The translations under genes were made by a program, and so were the position numbers. Shown one piece after another: positions 1 to 11,873 of a stretch of DNA of 64,000 nt; within the stretch, counting starts at the first letter, position 1, and each line of letters opens with the position of its first letter. The notes under the pieces were generated by a model that saw nothing but the letters and a program-made list of their open reading frames with translations, was not told the origin of the DNA and did not search any database. Origin of the DNA: Streptomyces flavofungini. Its GTDB lineage: Bacteria > Actinomycetota > Actinomycetes > Streptomycetales > Streptomycetaceae. The stretch covers positions 7,266,501-7,330,500 of the forward strand of contig NZ_CP128846.1 of assembly GCF_030388665.1 (NCBI RefSeq), in the 5' to 3' direction.

Positions 1-2493
<2,493 letters not shown>

Positions 2494-2497
<4 letters not shown>

Positions 2498-4002
2498 GAG
2501 GGTGCCCCCGGTGCGATGAAGGGGAGACCGGACGGAGCGCCGGTCTCGATCAGGCGCAGCAGCGCGTCGGTGTCCGCGTGTTCTTCGATGAGGTCGCCGA
2601 GGAGGTCGAGCTGTTCCTCGCGCAGGGCGGCGAAGCCGGTGTCGGGCGCGGGCACGAAGCGGCGGCCCGCGGCGCGCGCGACCTCGGTGAGGAAGCGGCG
2701 CCGGAACGCGTCGCTCTCCAGCGACCCGTGCCAGTGGGTGCCCCACACGGCCCCCACCCGGCACCCGTCCAGGAAGGGGTCCCCGCCCAGGACTTCGGCG
2801 ACGCCGTGATGGATCTCGTACCCCTCGACGTGCTCGCCGAGGGCCTCGCCGACGGGCCGGGCCAGGGTCTTCTCGCGCCGGAAGGTGACGCGCACGGGCA
2901 GCAGCCCGAGCCCGTCCACGGTCCCGGCCCGCGACTCGACGTCGTCCTGGATCCGCTCGCCGAGCACCTGGAAGCCGCCGCAGATCCCGAGGACGGGCCG
3001 CCCCTCGGCGGCCCGCCGCGCGAGCGCGTCCGCGAGCCCGCGCTCGCGCAGCCACTGAAGGGCGCGCACGGTCCCGCGCGTGCCCGGTACGACGACGAGG
3101 TCCGCGTCGACGAGCTCCTCGGCCCGGTCCACGAACCGCACCACGACGCCGGGTTCGGCGGCGAGCGCGTCCACGTCGGTGAAGTTGGACATCAGCGGCA
3201 CCGCGCACACGGCGACGCGCAGCACGTCCTCGCCGACGGGCGCCGCCACGACGGACTCCCGGACGGCCCCGCGCAGCGAGACCCTCAGCCCGTCCTCCTC
3301 GTCGATGCCGAGCCCGTGCCGGAACGGCAGTACGCCGAGGGTCGGCCGCCCGGTGAGGTCGCGCAGCATGTCGAGCCCGGGTTCGAGCAGCGACACGTCT
3401 CCGCGGAACTTGTTGACGAGGAAGCCCGCGACGAGCTCCTGGTCGGCCGGGCTCAGCAGCGCCACGGTCCCGAAGAACGAGGCGAACACACCCCCGCGGT
3501 CGATGTCCCCGACCACCACGACCGGGAAGCGGGCGGCCCGCGCGATCCCCATGTTCACGATGTCGGTGCGCCGGAGGTTGATCTCGGCGGGACTCCCCGC
3601 CCCTTCGCAGATCACGGCGTCATACGTGCCCCGAAGCTGCGCCAGGCATCCCACGACGGTGTCGAGCAGTGCCTCCTGCCGGCCCCCGTGATAGCCCCGG
3701 GCACTCATCTCGCCCACCGGCTTCCCCATGAGCACGACCTGACTCGACCGGTCGCTCCCCGGCTTCAGCAGCACGGGGTTCATCAGCGCGCTGGGCTCCA
3801 CCCGCGCGGCCTGCGCCTGCATGGCCTGCGCCCGCCCGATCTCGGCCCCTTCCCGGGTGACGAACGAGTTCAGGGACATGTTCTGCGCCTTGAAAGGCGC
3901 GACGGAGACGCCCTTGCGGGCGAGCCACCGGCAGATCCCGGCGGTGACGACACTCTTCCCGGCATCGGAGGTGGTCCCGGCGACAAGCAGCCCACCGCTC
4001 AT
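2494..4002 (-). CDS. cobQ: Cobyric acid synthase CobQ/CbiP
   Basis: Glutamine-dependent amidotransferase that amidates adenosylcobyrinate a,c-diamide to adenosylcobyric acid. The 502-residue product has an N-terminal P-loop-like dethiobiotin-synthetase-type ATPase domain ([14 protein letters not shown] at residues 7-20). A C-terminal class I glutamine amidotransferase domain follows, with the nucleophile region [11 protein letters not shown] and the catalytic His region [12 protein letters not shown] chose ATG 4002 because it overlaps the cbiB stop (ATGA) and puts the P-loop at the N terminus. The frame is open further upstream, but only as antisense to cbiB. Both catalytic domains look intact, and the length is normal for the family. 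Confidence 0.96.
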
Positions 4003-4991
4003 GTCCCACCGCCGATCCGCTGCGACTTCCCCTGCGCTGCCGGGCACCGCTTGGTCGCACGCGCACCCCGGGCAAGGTCGACGGCGACCGCCACACCCAG
4101 GGCGAGCCACCCGACCCGCCGGGACAACTTCACAGCCCGCTCGATGTCCCCCACGGCGACGGAGCGCCCCCCGCCGTTGAGAACAGGTCGGTGCTCCACG
4201 CGCCCCGCGTAGGCCAGCGTGCCCCCGAGCCGCACCCCCAACGCCCCCGCGAACGAGGCCTCGACGACCCCGGCGTTGGGGCTCGGATGCTTCGAGGCAT
4301 CGGCATGCCACGCCCGCACCGCCCCCCGAGGAGACCCCCCGGCGACCACGGCGAGCGCAGCGGTGAGCCGAGCCCCCGGCCACCCGGCGACATCGTCGAG
4401 CCGGGCGGAGGCCCACCCGTACCGGAGATACCGCGAAGACCGGTGCCCGACCATCGCGTCGAGCGTGTTCACGGCCCGGAACCCCACAAGCCCCGGCACG
4501 CCCCCGACGGCCCCCCACACCAACGCCCCCACGACGGCGTCGGAGGTGTTCTCGGCGACGGACTCCACGACGGCACGGGCGATCCCGTCGGCGTCCAGCG
4601 CCTCGGGGTCACGCCCGCACAGATGAGGCAGCCGCTCCCGGGCGACCTCCACGTCCCCCGCGGCGAGGGCGCCCCCGATGGCGCGGGCCTCCCGCCCCAG
4701 CGAGGTCCCGCCGACGACGGCCCAGGTCGCGGCGGCGGTCAGCCCGACGGAAGCGGCACGCGACCGGCGTGCGGCGAAGGAGGCGAGCGCACCGGCGCCG
4801 ACGGCACCCCCGGCGCACACCAGGGTGTGCAGCGCGCCCCACCCGCGGTGGTCGCGCCACAGGACCCGCTCGACGGCCCCCGCCGCACGCCCGAACGCGG
4901 CGACCGGATGGCCCCGGCGAGGATCGCCGAGCAGCAGGTCACCGAGGAGTCCGGCGGCGGCGCCGTACGCGTAGTCGCGATCGGCACACAT
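3999..4991 (-). CDS. cbiB: Adenosylcobinamide-phosphate synthase CbiB/CobD
   Basis: Membrane enzyme that attaches the aminopropanol arm to cobyric acid to give adenosylcobinamide (phosphate). The product is about 330 residues starting [24 protein letters not shown]. It contains the family features HPVAAFGR near the N terminus and [14 protein letters not shown] in the middle, plus several hydrophobic segments. ATG 4991 is preferred; an in-frame GTG at 5096 would place the N terminus inside the riboswitch leader. It is the first gene of the operon and its stop overlaps the cobQ start. The roughly 100 bp between the riboswitch and this start should hold the expression platform. Confidence 0.93.
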   Translation of the reverse strand: MCADRDYAYGAAAGLLGDLLLGDPRRGHPVAAFGRAAGAVERVLWRDHRGWGALHTLVCAGGAVGAGALASFAARRSRAASVGLTAAATWAVVGGTSLGREARAIGGALAAGDVEVARERLPHLCGRDPEALDADGIARAVVESVAENTSDAVVGALVWGAVGGVPGLVGFRAVNTLDAMVGHRSSRYLRYGWASARLDDVAGWPGARLTAALAVVAGGSPRGAVRAWHADASKHPSPNAGVVEASFAGALGVRLGGTLAYAGRVEHRPVLNGGGRSVAVGDIERAVKLSRRVGWLALGVAVAVDLARGARATKRCPAAQGKSQRIGGGT

Positions 4992-5104
4992 GGGAGTCAG
5001 CCCGCCGATACGCGGTGCGGGGCTCTCGGCCGCGACGGGGCCCCGGGCGGGGCAGGGGACGGCAACGGGCGGCCGCGCATGGCGATATGTCCTCACTCAG
5101 GGTT

Positions 5105-5280
5105 TCCGCGCCCTGGTTCGACGAGACCGGCGGCGAGAGTTCCTGGCTCCCGGGGATCGTCGGATCACCCGGTGACAGTGGCGGGACCGCGCCGGATTCG
5201 CACCGGCTTCCTCTCCTGCCGCCGTAAATGGCTCCGGCAGTCCACCATGGCCCGCGACGCCCGTCAACTCGCTGTTGACC
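5105..5280 (-). promoter_or_regulatory. Cobalamin (B12) riboswitch
   Basis: Read on the minus strand, this leader contains the conserved core AAGCCGGTGCGAATCCGG followed by the B12 box GCCACTGT (positions 5182 to 5175), and then GAGCCAGGAACTC downstream. That is the usual order of an AdoCbl riboswitch. It lies directly upstream of cbiB-cobQ-cobN, so adenosylcobalamin would shut the operon down. The 5' boundary is approximate. A 17-bp inverted repeat, GTCAAC-TCGCT-GTTGAC at 5263-5279, lies at the upstream edge and may be part of the fold or of the promoter. The rest of the 4992-5480 gap shows no gene. Confidence 0.93.
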
Positions 5281-5480
5281 TGCGACGGGAGTGTGTGCGG
5301 AGGCCCACATGGACCTGCGGCCAGGGCCGGTTTACGGCTAGGCGGACGCAACCACTCTCCGTAAGCTTGAACATGACAGCAGGAGAGCGACGCGGAACGC
5401 GAACCCGGCAGGGCGCGGTCGACTGCCGCCGGGCCCCGGCACCGTCCGACTCTCGTGACGGCAGCAGGCAAGGGGGCGGT

Positions 5481-5687
5481 GTGGCCGACGAGTACTTACC
5501 GGCAGTGCAGTGGTTCAAGAGCAGTTACACCGTGACGGGCGGCGAATGCGTGGAAGTGGCGCACCCGGCCGGTGCGGTGTGGGTCCGTGACTCGAATCAC
5601 CGCGACGAAGGGCACATGAACGTGACGCCGACGGCGTGGCGCGCGTTTGTCAGGGGGGTGGCCTCGGGGAGAGTCGGGGGGAAGTGA
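5481..5687 (+). CDS. DUF397 small protein with a TTA codon
   Basis: A 68-residue DUF397 protein; the family pattern WFKSSYT...GGECVEVA and the later VWVRDS are evident. DUF397 proteins are usually encoded next to XRE/DUF5753 regulators in Streptomyces and are thought to act with them (abaA/whiJ-type loci); the biochemical role is unclear. GTG 5481 follows a purine-rich AAGGGGGCGGT. Codon 6 is TTA, the rare leucine codon read by the bldA tRNA, so translation is probably developmentally gated. The matching regulator lies 0.9 kb away on the other strand, with two membrane proteins in between, instead of immediately adjacent. Confidence 0.85.
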   Translation: MADEYLPAVQWFKSSYTVTGGECVEVAHPAGAVWVRDSNHRDEGHMNVTPTAWRAFVRGVASGRVGGK

Positions 5688-5721
5688 GCTGTCCCAGCGT
5701 GCGCACGAAAGGCTGGAGACC

Positions 5722-6018
5722 ATGGGGGTTGAGAGCAGGCAACTGCCGCTGAGCCGGCATGCCGCAGGGCCCGCCCGGCGCTTCGTCTTCGTGCTGTACT
5801 GCGCGCTCAGTGGCGCTGTCGCGGTGGCCGCGGGCGCTCTCGCCTCCCTCCTCGTGGAAGGGCTCCACGTCCGGCTCGCGGTCTGGCTGGCGACGGCCGC
5901 GGTCGTGGCGGCGGGGGCGGGGGCCGTGTGGGAGTTCACGCCGCTCATCCCGCGCCGGCGCGTGGAGCGGGACCGTCCGCGGACGCTCCGTCAGCCGGAG
6001 GGCCGGCGCCGGTCGTAG
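5722..6018 (+). CDS. Small two-helix membrane protein
   Basis: A 98-residue protein of unknown function. ATG 5722 has GGCTGGAG just upstream. Two hydrophobic stretches (roughly residues 22-45 and 50-72) predict a helical hairpin, followed by a basic tail rich in Arg and Pro. It lies 34 bp after the DUF397 stop on the same strand, so the two may be cotranscribed. Its last 74 bp overlap the tail of the convergent membrane-protein gene, which is unusual. The coding pattern is good over the membrane segment and weaker in the overlapping tail. Confidence 0.6.
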   Translation: MGVESRQLPLSRHAAGPARRFVFVLYCALSGAVAVAAGALASLLVEGLHVRLAVWLATAAVVAAGAGAVWEFTPLIPRRRVERDRPRTLRQPEGRRRS

Positions 6019-6526
6019 CAGCCGACTCCTGCCGGCGACCGCGGCGCAGGGTCCGAACGAGCCATCCCACCGCGGCTGTCAGCAGTCCGCAGCCGCCCGC
6101 CAGCGCGACGACGAAGTGCCAGGGGTCGATGTCGTGGCGTACGACGACGCCCTGGGCGAGGATCCCGGCCGGCACCAGCGCCACGACGACCACAGCGAGG
6201 CACACCGACACGCAACCGGCCTTCGCCAGGAAACTCAGTGTCTGCTGCTCCTGTGTGTGCAGGCTCCGCTGGTGCTCGCTGTGGAGGAGACGGTCCAGTT
6301 CGCGGGCGAACGCCGGATCCTTCATCCCCTCTCTGAAGAGGTCGTGGAGCTGGGAGGAGGGGGCGGTGGGTTCGGCGGGGACGGGCTCGCCGCCGTCCAG
6401 GGGATCGGCGGCCGGGCCCCCGTCGGGGCCCGTGGCGCCGACGGGGGGAGCGGGGTCGGCGGGGTTCCTGGTGTCTGAGGCCGTCAGGCAGCGCGACAGC
6501 CACCGTAATAACGTGACGACCAGCAT
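5945..6526 (-). CDS. Membrane protein with adjacent TTA codons
   Basis: A 193-residue unknown protein. Residues 1-65 are acidic/Pro-rich, residues 70-95 look helical and charged (FREGMKDPAFARELDRLL), two hydrophobic segments follow (about 102-125 and 138-160), and the tail is basic. The start is ATG 6526 (MLVVTLLRWLSR). Codons 6 and 7 are both TTA, the bldA-dependent leucine codon, so expression would depend strongly on development. The gene is 42 bp downstream of the XRE regulator on the same strand and probably cotranscribed. It could be an accessory membrane component of the XRE/DUF397 locus; nothing in it suggests an enzyme. Confidence 0.65.
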   Translation of the reverse strand: MLVVTLLRWLSRCLTASDTRNPADPAPPVGATGPDGGPAADPLDGGEPVPAEPTAPSSQLHDLFREGMKDPAFARELDRLLHSEHQRSLHTQEQQTLSFLAKAGCVSVCLAVVVVALVPAGILAQGVVVRHDIDPWHFVVALAGGCGLLTAAVGWLVRTLRRGRRQESAATTGAGPPADGASADGPAPRAGAG

Positions 6527-6568
6527 CGTGCCAGCCCTCCCCTCGTCCCGGAGCGGACGGCTCCGGAA

Positions 6569-7426
6569 TCAGCCTGCGAAGCCTTCCTTGACCTGGTTGA
6601 TCAGGTCGATCGCGCGGTCGTCGCTGTAGGCGATCTGCCGCAGTTGCTCGAAGCAGTCCTGGAAGTTGGCGACCATCTCGTAGTCGTCCCGGGTGGCGAC
6701 GACGGACTGGGCGCTCTCCAGGTAGATCAGGTCGTCGTCGTCCTTGAAGCCGAGGAGCACGAACGCGTTCTGCGTGCTCAGCAGCGCCCCCGCCGTGTAG
6801 GGCAGGACCTGGAGGGTGGTGCGGGGGTGCTCGGCGACCTCGATGAGCCGCTGCAGTTGCGCGCGCATCACCGCGGGCCCCCCGATCTGCCGGTGCAGCG
6901 CCGACTCGTCGACGACGAAGTGGAGGTCGTCGATCCCGCTCTCGTCGAAGACCCGCTCCTGGCGGGCCGTGCGGAACTCCACGAGGCGGCGGCGGGTACC
7001 AGGGTCGACGACGTCAGGAGTGGCCAGGGCGTCCGCGTACTCCTCGGTGTGCAGGAGGCCGGGCATGATGATCGGGTGGTACGTGCGCAGTGAGTCCGCG
7101 GCGGCCTCGAAGGGGAGGTACTCGGTGAACCGGGGGTTCGCGATGTCCGACCACTGCACCCACCACGACTGGCCCTTCGAGCCGCGGGCGGCGGAGACCA
7201 GCTCGGTCACCCTTTCCTCGTCGTCCACGCCGTACTGACGCAGCAGCGCCCGAAGATCTGTCACCGAGACGCTGACAGTGCCCTTTTCGATGCGGTTCAG
7301 CTTCGACAAGGACCATTCGAGATCGGCTGCTGCCCCGCCCTGGGTCTGCCCGGCCTCCTCACGGGCCTTGCGCAGGGCGATGCGGAGCTTACGGCGATTC
7401 AGGCTCGGGTCTACTTCGCTGGGCAT
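6569..7426 (-). CDS. XRE-family regulator with DUF5753 domain
   Basis: A 285-residue transcriptional regulator. Residues about 13-65 form a Cro/cI helix-turn-helix (LRIALRKAREEAGQTQGGAA... WSLSKLNRIEKG). Residues about 90-275 are the DUF5753 domain, with the usual YHPIIMPGLLHTEEYA, FVVDESALHR and LQVLPYTAGA segments. The start is ATG 7426. Such regulators pair with DUF397 proteins and affect antibiotic production and differentiation in Streptomyces. Here the DUF397 gene is close but not adjacent. The palindromic region upstream (7549-7602) is a likely autoregulatory operator. Effector and targets are unknown. Confidence 0.93.
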   Translation of the reverse strand: MPSEVDPSLNRRKLRIALRKAREEAGQTQGGAAADLEWSLSKLNRIEKGTVSVSVTDLRALLRQYGVDDEERVTELVSAARGSKGQSWWVQWSDIANPRFTEYLPFEAAADSLRTYHPIIMPGLLHTEEYADALATPDVVDPGTRRRLVEFRTARQERVFDESGIDDLHFVVDESALHRQIGGPAVMRAQLQRLIEVAEHPRTTLQVLPYTAGALLSTQNAFVLLGFKDDDDLIYLESAQSVVATRDDYEMVANFQDCFEQLRQIAYSDDRAIDLINQVKEGFAG

Positions 7427-7548
7427 GAGGCTCCTTCACTACGACCAGGAGTCAGCTCGCCATGAAGCCGTGCGAAGGGCAGCGGTGAGAAGGTATGCCT
7501 AACGAAGACTGGCCCTCCGCCGTGCAGCGCAGCGCAGCCGCTCTGTCT

Positions 7549-7602
7549 GACATATGTGCGGCCGACCCTAGCAGACAGCTGCTACCCAGTATGCCATATG
7601 TC
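7549..7602. promoter_or_regulatory. Nested palindromes upstream of the XRE regulator
   Basis: Two inverted repeats share almost the same centre. The inner one is TAGCAG-ACAG-CTGCTA (7569-7584); the outer arms are GACATATG (7549-7556) and CATATGTC (7595-7602). They sit about 120 bp upstream of the regulator start, in an otherwise gene-free stretch (7427-7792). A role as operator for the XRE protein is inferred from position and symmetry only. Confidence 0.5.
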
Positions 7603-7704
7603 TAATCGAACTTGAGCGAGTGGGGGCGCGTCCTGATCAGGGAGATACGGTGATGCGCGCTTCCGATCTTCCCTGTCGCGCCGTGGGCCGGGCCCTGGGA
7701 TGCG

Positions 7705-7747
7705 AAAGCCCTGGGGGGCGACCGACGCGGTCGTCCCCCAGGGCTTG
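7705..7747 (-). terminator. Strong stem-loop terminator after the pit operon
   Basis: Long near-perfect hairpin: the AAGCCCTGGGGG arm and its complement CCCCCAGGGCTT are extended inward by CGACC/GGTCG around a short loop. It lies 46 bp beyond the stop of the small gene downstream of pit, the expected position for ending that leftward transcript. Confidence 0.8.
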
Positions 7748-7792
7748 TGCTGTGGGTCCGGGTCGCACGCCGTCGTGCGGCGACCGGACGTG

Positions 7793-8029
7793 TCAGGCGA
7801 CGATCAGCGAGATCCCGTACGCCACCGCGCCCGCGCAGAGCGCGAAGCACGCGTACGCGCCCACGCGCGCGGGGAGCGCGGATGCGGAGCTCCCGTTCGC
7901 CTGCGCGGTCCGCGCCTGCTCCTGCTTGGAGAGGCCGACGATGCCGAGGGTGAACAGGCCCACGAGGGCGACGGTCACCACGAGGCTGACTCCGAAGACG
8001 GAGCCGAGAGCTGCCCAGTCGATCTTCAT
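7793..8029 (-). CDS. Small membrane protein linked to pit
   Basis: A 78-residue protein of unknown function with two hydrophobic segments (about residues 8-33 and 54-77) joined by a short polar linker (SKQEQARTAQANGSS). ATG 8029 is 12 bp downstream of the pit stop, so the two are almost surely cotranscribed, with the strong hairpin at 7705-7747 ending the unit. Constant linkage to a phosphate permease would suggest an accessory or stability factor for the transporter, but nothing in the sequence proves this. Confidence 0.85.
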   Translation of the reverse strand: MKIDWAALGSVFGVSLVVTVALVGLFTLGIVGLSKQEQARTAQANGSSASALPARVGAYACFALCAGAVAYGISLIVA

Positions 8030-8041
8030 GCTGCTTCTTCC

Positions 8042-9310
<1,269 letters not shown>

Positions 9311-9357
9311 TTACCCAGGCTTCTGTTGGACGTCAGTGGCTCGTGGAACGTAGGCAA

Positions 9358-9379
9358 GCTGGATGAACGGAAAGTGAAC
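9358..9379 (-). promoter_or_regulatory. PHO box (PhoP site) upstream of pit
   Basis: On the minus strand there are two adjacent 11-nt direct repeats, GTTCACTTTCC (9379-9369) and GTTCATCCAGC (9368-9358). Both match the Streptomyces PHO box unit, which begins GTTCACC. The box ends 48 bp upstream of the pit start. PhoP control of pit genes is known in S. coelicolor; for this site it is inferred from sequence. Confidence 0.75.
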
Positions 9380-9380
9380 T

Positions 9381-9748
9381 GGGTCGGGCCGCACGGTGAC
9401 TCGAACCGGGATGCCGTCACTCCACATCCTTTCGGCATACACCCGCTCGGACGGCGGGGCCTCGGCGAGGGCCCGTGGTGGGCCCGGAATTAGGCCGTCC
9501 GTGGTCCTTTCGGGCGACCCCCGTTCGAACCACTGAGCTGGGCCGTCGGTCCGCAGAAGAGATCCTGATCACCTGTCGGCGCCGATGCCCCCGTCACGCC
9601 GTCCGAAGGTCTCAAACCTCCAGCCGTGTGGCGGTGCCGTGTTCCAAGGCTCCACGGACTCCCCCCATTCCATTCCATGGCCCGCGCCGAAGCCCGGACG
9701 CCGCGATCACCCGGTCCCTGCGGGCGCGCCCTCTGGCAGGATCGCCGC
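9381..9748. other. Gene-free stretch between pit and aldolase
   Basis: I see no coding frame with convincing composition here and no RNA gene. Two TTCGA-containing pieces (near 9391-9396 and 9523-9528) recall tRNA T-loops, but neither can form a T-stem. The divergent promoters of pit and the aldolase must lie here. Confidence 0.5.
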
Positions 9749-10453
9749 ATGACTGAGCAGCGGCACCACACCACTGCGGACGCGGGGCGCGAGGCGGTCG
9801 CGCGGGCCTGGGACGAGCTGGTCGCGACCGCCCGCAGGACCGTCACGGACGGCCTGGTCGTCGGCACCTCCGGCAATGTCTCCGTGCGGGTCGGCGACAC
9901 CGTCCTCGTCACCCCGAGCGGCGTCCCGTACGACGAGCTGACGCCCGCGGACGTCCTCGGCGTCGACCTGGACGGCGAACGGCTCCTCGGCACGCTCGGC
10001 CCCACCAGCGAGCTGCCCATGCACCTGGCGATCTACCGCGCCACCGACGCCGGAGCCGTCGTCCACACCCACGCCGTGCACGCCACCGCCGTCTCCACCC
10101 TCGTACCGGAACTCCCGCCCATCCACTACATGACCGCCGCCCTCGGCGGCCCCGTCCGCGTCGCCCCCTACGCCCTCTACGGCACCGACGAGCTCGCCGA
10201 GAACATGCTCCACGCCCTGCGCGACCGCACGGCCTGCCTGCTCCAGAACCACGGCACGGTCGCCTACGGAGCCTCCCTCTCCCAGGCCTTCGACCGCACC
10301 GCCCAACTGGAGTGGATGTGCCGCGTGTGGCTGACCGCGACCTCGGCGCCCGGCCGCACCCCGAGCATCCTGTCCGCGGAACGGGTGAGCGAGGCGGGGC
10401 GGAAGTTGAAGGGGTACGGGCAGCGGGGGCCCGGGGCGGCGGACGAGGGCTGA
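9749..10453 (+). CDS. Class II aldolase/adducin-family protein
   Basis: A 234-residue member of the L-fuculose-1-phosphate aldolase/L-ribulose-5-phosphate 4-epimerase family, zinc enzymes acting on phosphorylated sugars. It shows GTSGNVSVRVGD near residue 41, PTSELPMHLAIY with the proposed catalytic Glu, the zinc-binding pair VVHTHAVHATA near residue 105, and the third ligand QNHGTVAYG near residue 168. ATG 9749 follows a weak ribosome site. The sugar substrate cannot be told from sequence. It stands alone, with the hydrolase gene 160 bp further on. Confidence 0.9.
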   Translation: MTEQRHHTTADAGREAVARAWDELVATARRTVTDGLVVGTSGNVSVRVGDTVLVTPSGVPYDELTPADVLGVDLDGERLLGTLGPTSELPMHLAIYRATDAGAVVHTHAVHATAVSTLVPELPPIHYMTAALGGPVRVAPYALYGTDELAENMLHALRDRTACLLQNHGTVAYGASLSQAFDRTAQLEWMCRVWLTATSAPGRTPSILSAERVSEAGRKLKGYGQRGPGAADEG

Positions 10454-10615
10454 ACCCGCCGATGGTGTGAGGTGGGTGCGGCCCGCGGTGGAGGTGCCGG
10501 CTCGGCGGGCCGGGGGAGTACCTACCGGCCGAGACCGGTCGGTGCCCCCGTGCGGAGGGCACTCCCGCGCCGTCGCCCACTGGCCGCCTCCCCCAACCCC
10601 GCAGACACTGTGGGG

Positions 10616-11752
10616 GTGCGCCCTGTCAAAGCGACGACCGCAGCCGTCACCACCGCAACCGCCGTCCTAGGCGCCACCGCCCTGGCCATCGCGGCCGGGC
10701 GCTACGCCAGCGACGCCGCCCTGAAGGCCCCCGCGGGCCGCCCCCTGCCGACGGAACCACGCCTGACCGTGCACTCCACGGCCGCCGGACAGATCGCCCT
10801 CACCCGCTCCCTGGCCTCCCGGCGACCCGGCCTGTACGGCCTGAGCGGCAACGGCTGCCACGCCGTCGTCGGCCCGGTCCTCGACGCCGCCCCGCACGAG
10901 GCCGACACCGTCGTACGCCGACTGGAACGCGTCACCCACGGCACCCTGGAGCCCGGCACCCGGGTCTGGCTCACGCCGCAGGTCCACATCGGCGACCCGC
11001 GCGGCGCCCTCGGCATCGACCACGCCGACGTCGACGTCCCCGGCGAACTGGGTCCGCTGCCCGCCTGGTTCGTGCCCGGCGCCCGCGACACCTGGGTGAT
11101 CACCGTGCACGGCCTCGGCACCACCCGCGAGCACCCGATGGTCGTCATGGACTTCCTGCGCCGCCAGCAGCTGCCGGTGCTCGACCTCGCCTACCGCGGC
11201 GACCTGGGCGCGCCCCGCCCGCCGGACGGTCTCGGCCACCTCGGCGAGACCGAATGGCGCGACCTGGACGCCGCCATCCGCTACGCCGTGCGCTACGGAG
11301 CCCGCGACGTCGTCCTGTACGGCTGGTCCACCGGCGCCTCGATGGCCCTGCACGCCGCCGCCCGCTCCGCCCTGCGCGACCGCGTCAAGGGCCTGGTCCT
11401 GGACTCGCCCGTGCTCGACTGGGAGGCCACGCTGCGCGCCCTCGCCACCGCCCGGCGCACCCCAGGACCGCTGCTCCCGCTGGCCGTGCGCGCCGCCCAG
11501 GGCCGCACCGGGCTGCGCGGCGACCGCATCCCCGACGCCGCCGACCCCGCAGCCCTGCGGGTGCCGACCCTCCTCCTGCACGGCCCCGGCGACACCGTCG
11601 CCCCCTGGGCACTGTCCCGGAGACTGGCTGGAAAACGACCTGACCTCGTCACCCTGCACACCGTTCCGGATGCGCCCCACGGCGCCATGTGGAACGCCGA
11701 TCCCGCACGGTACGAAGAGGCGCTGCGCCGCTTCCTCACCCCCTTGATGTAG
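10616..11752 (+). CDS. Alpha/beta-hydrolase fold protein, membrane-anchored
   Basis: A protein of about 378 residues with an N-terminal hydrophobic segment (VTTATAVLGATALAIAAGRY) that is a likely signal anchor, then an alpha/beta-hydrolase domain. The oxyanion motif VHGLGTT, the nucleophile elbow GWSTG (catalytic Ser), the acid in HGPGDTV and the catalytic His in PHGAMW are all in order. The start is uncertain: GTG 10616 or GTG 10610, neither with a strong ribosome site, and the frame is open further upstream. Substrate unknown; an esterase or peptidase role on the outer face of the membrane is plausible. Confidence 0.85.
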   Translation: MRPVKATTAAVTTATAVLGATALAIAAGRYASDAALKAPAGRPLPTEPRLTVHSTAAGQIALTRSLASRRPGLYGLSGNGCHAVVGPVLDAAPHEADTVVRRLERVTHGTLEPGTRVWLTPQVHIGDPRGALGIDHADVDVPGELGPLPAWFVPGARDTWVITVHGLGTTREHPMVVMDFLRRQQLPVLDLAYRGDLGAPRPPDGLGHLGETEWRDLDAAIRYAVRYGARDVVLYGWSTGASMALHAAARSALRDRVKGLVLDSPVLDWEATLRALATARRTPGPLLPLAVRAAQGRTGLRGDRIPDAADPAALRVPTLLLHGPGDTVAPWALSRRLAGKRPDLVTLHTVPDAPHGAMWNADPARYEEALRRFLTPLM

Positions 11753-11873
11753 CCGATGCGGACCCCTCCTCACCCCTGGGCCTGACGCTCCGCGATCGCC
11801 GTCGGGCCCGCCCGCCGGGCTGCCGACGGGATTCCGTTTGGGTTTTCGGACCGTCAACAGGAAGACTGCTCCT

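Noticed and set aside
5078..5096. Upstream start (GTG 5096) for cbiB
   Set aside because: It would translate the riboswitch 3' side and add 35 residues lacking the family N terminus.
9385..9540. tRNA-like pieces with TTCGA motifs
   Set aside because: Neither piece can form the five-pair T-stem, and no cloverleaf can be drawn.
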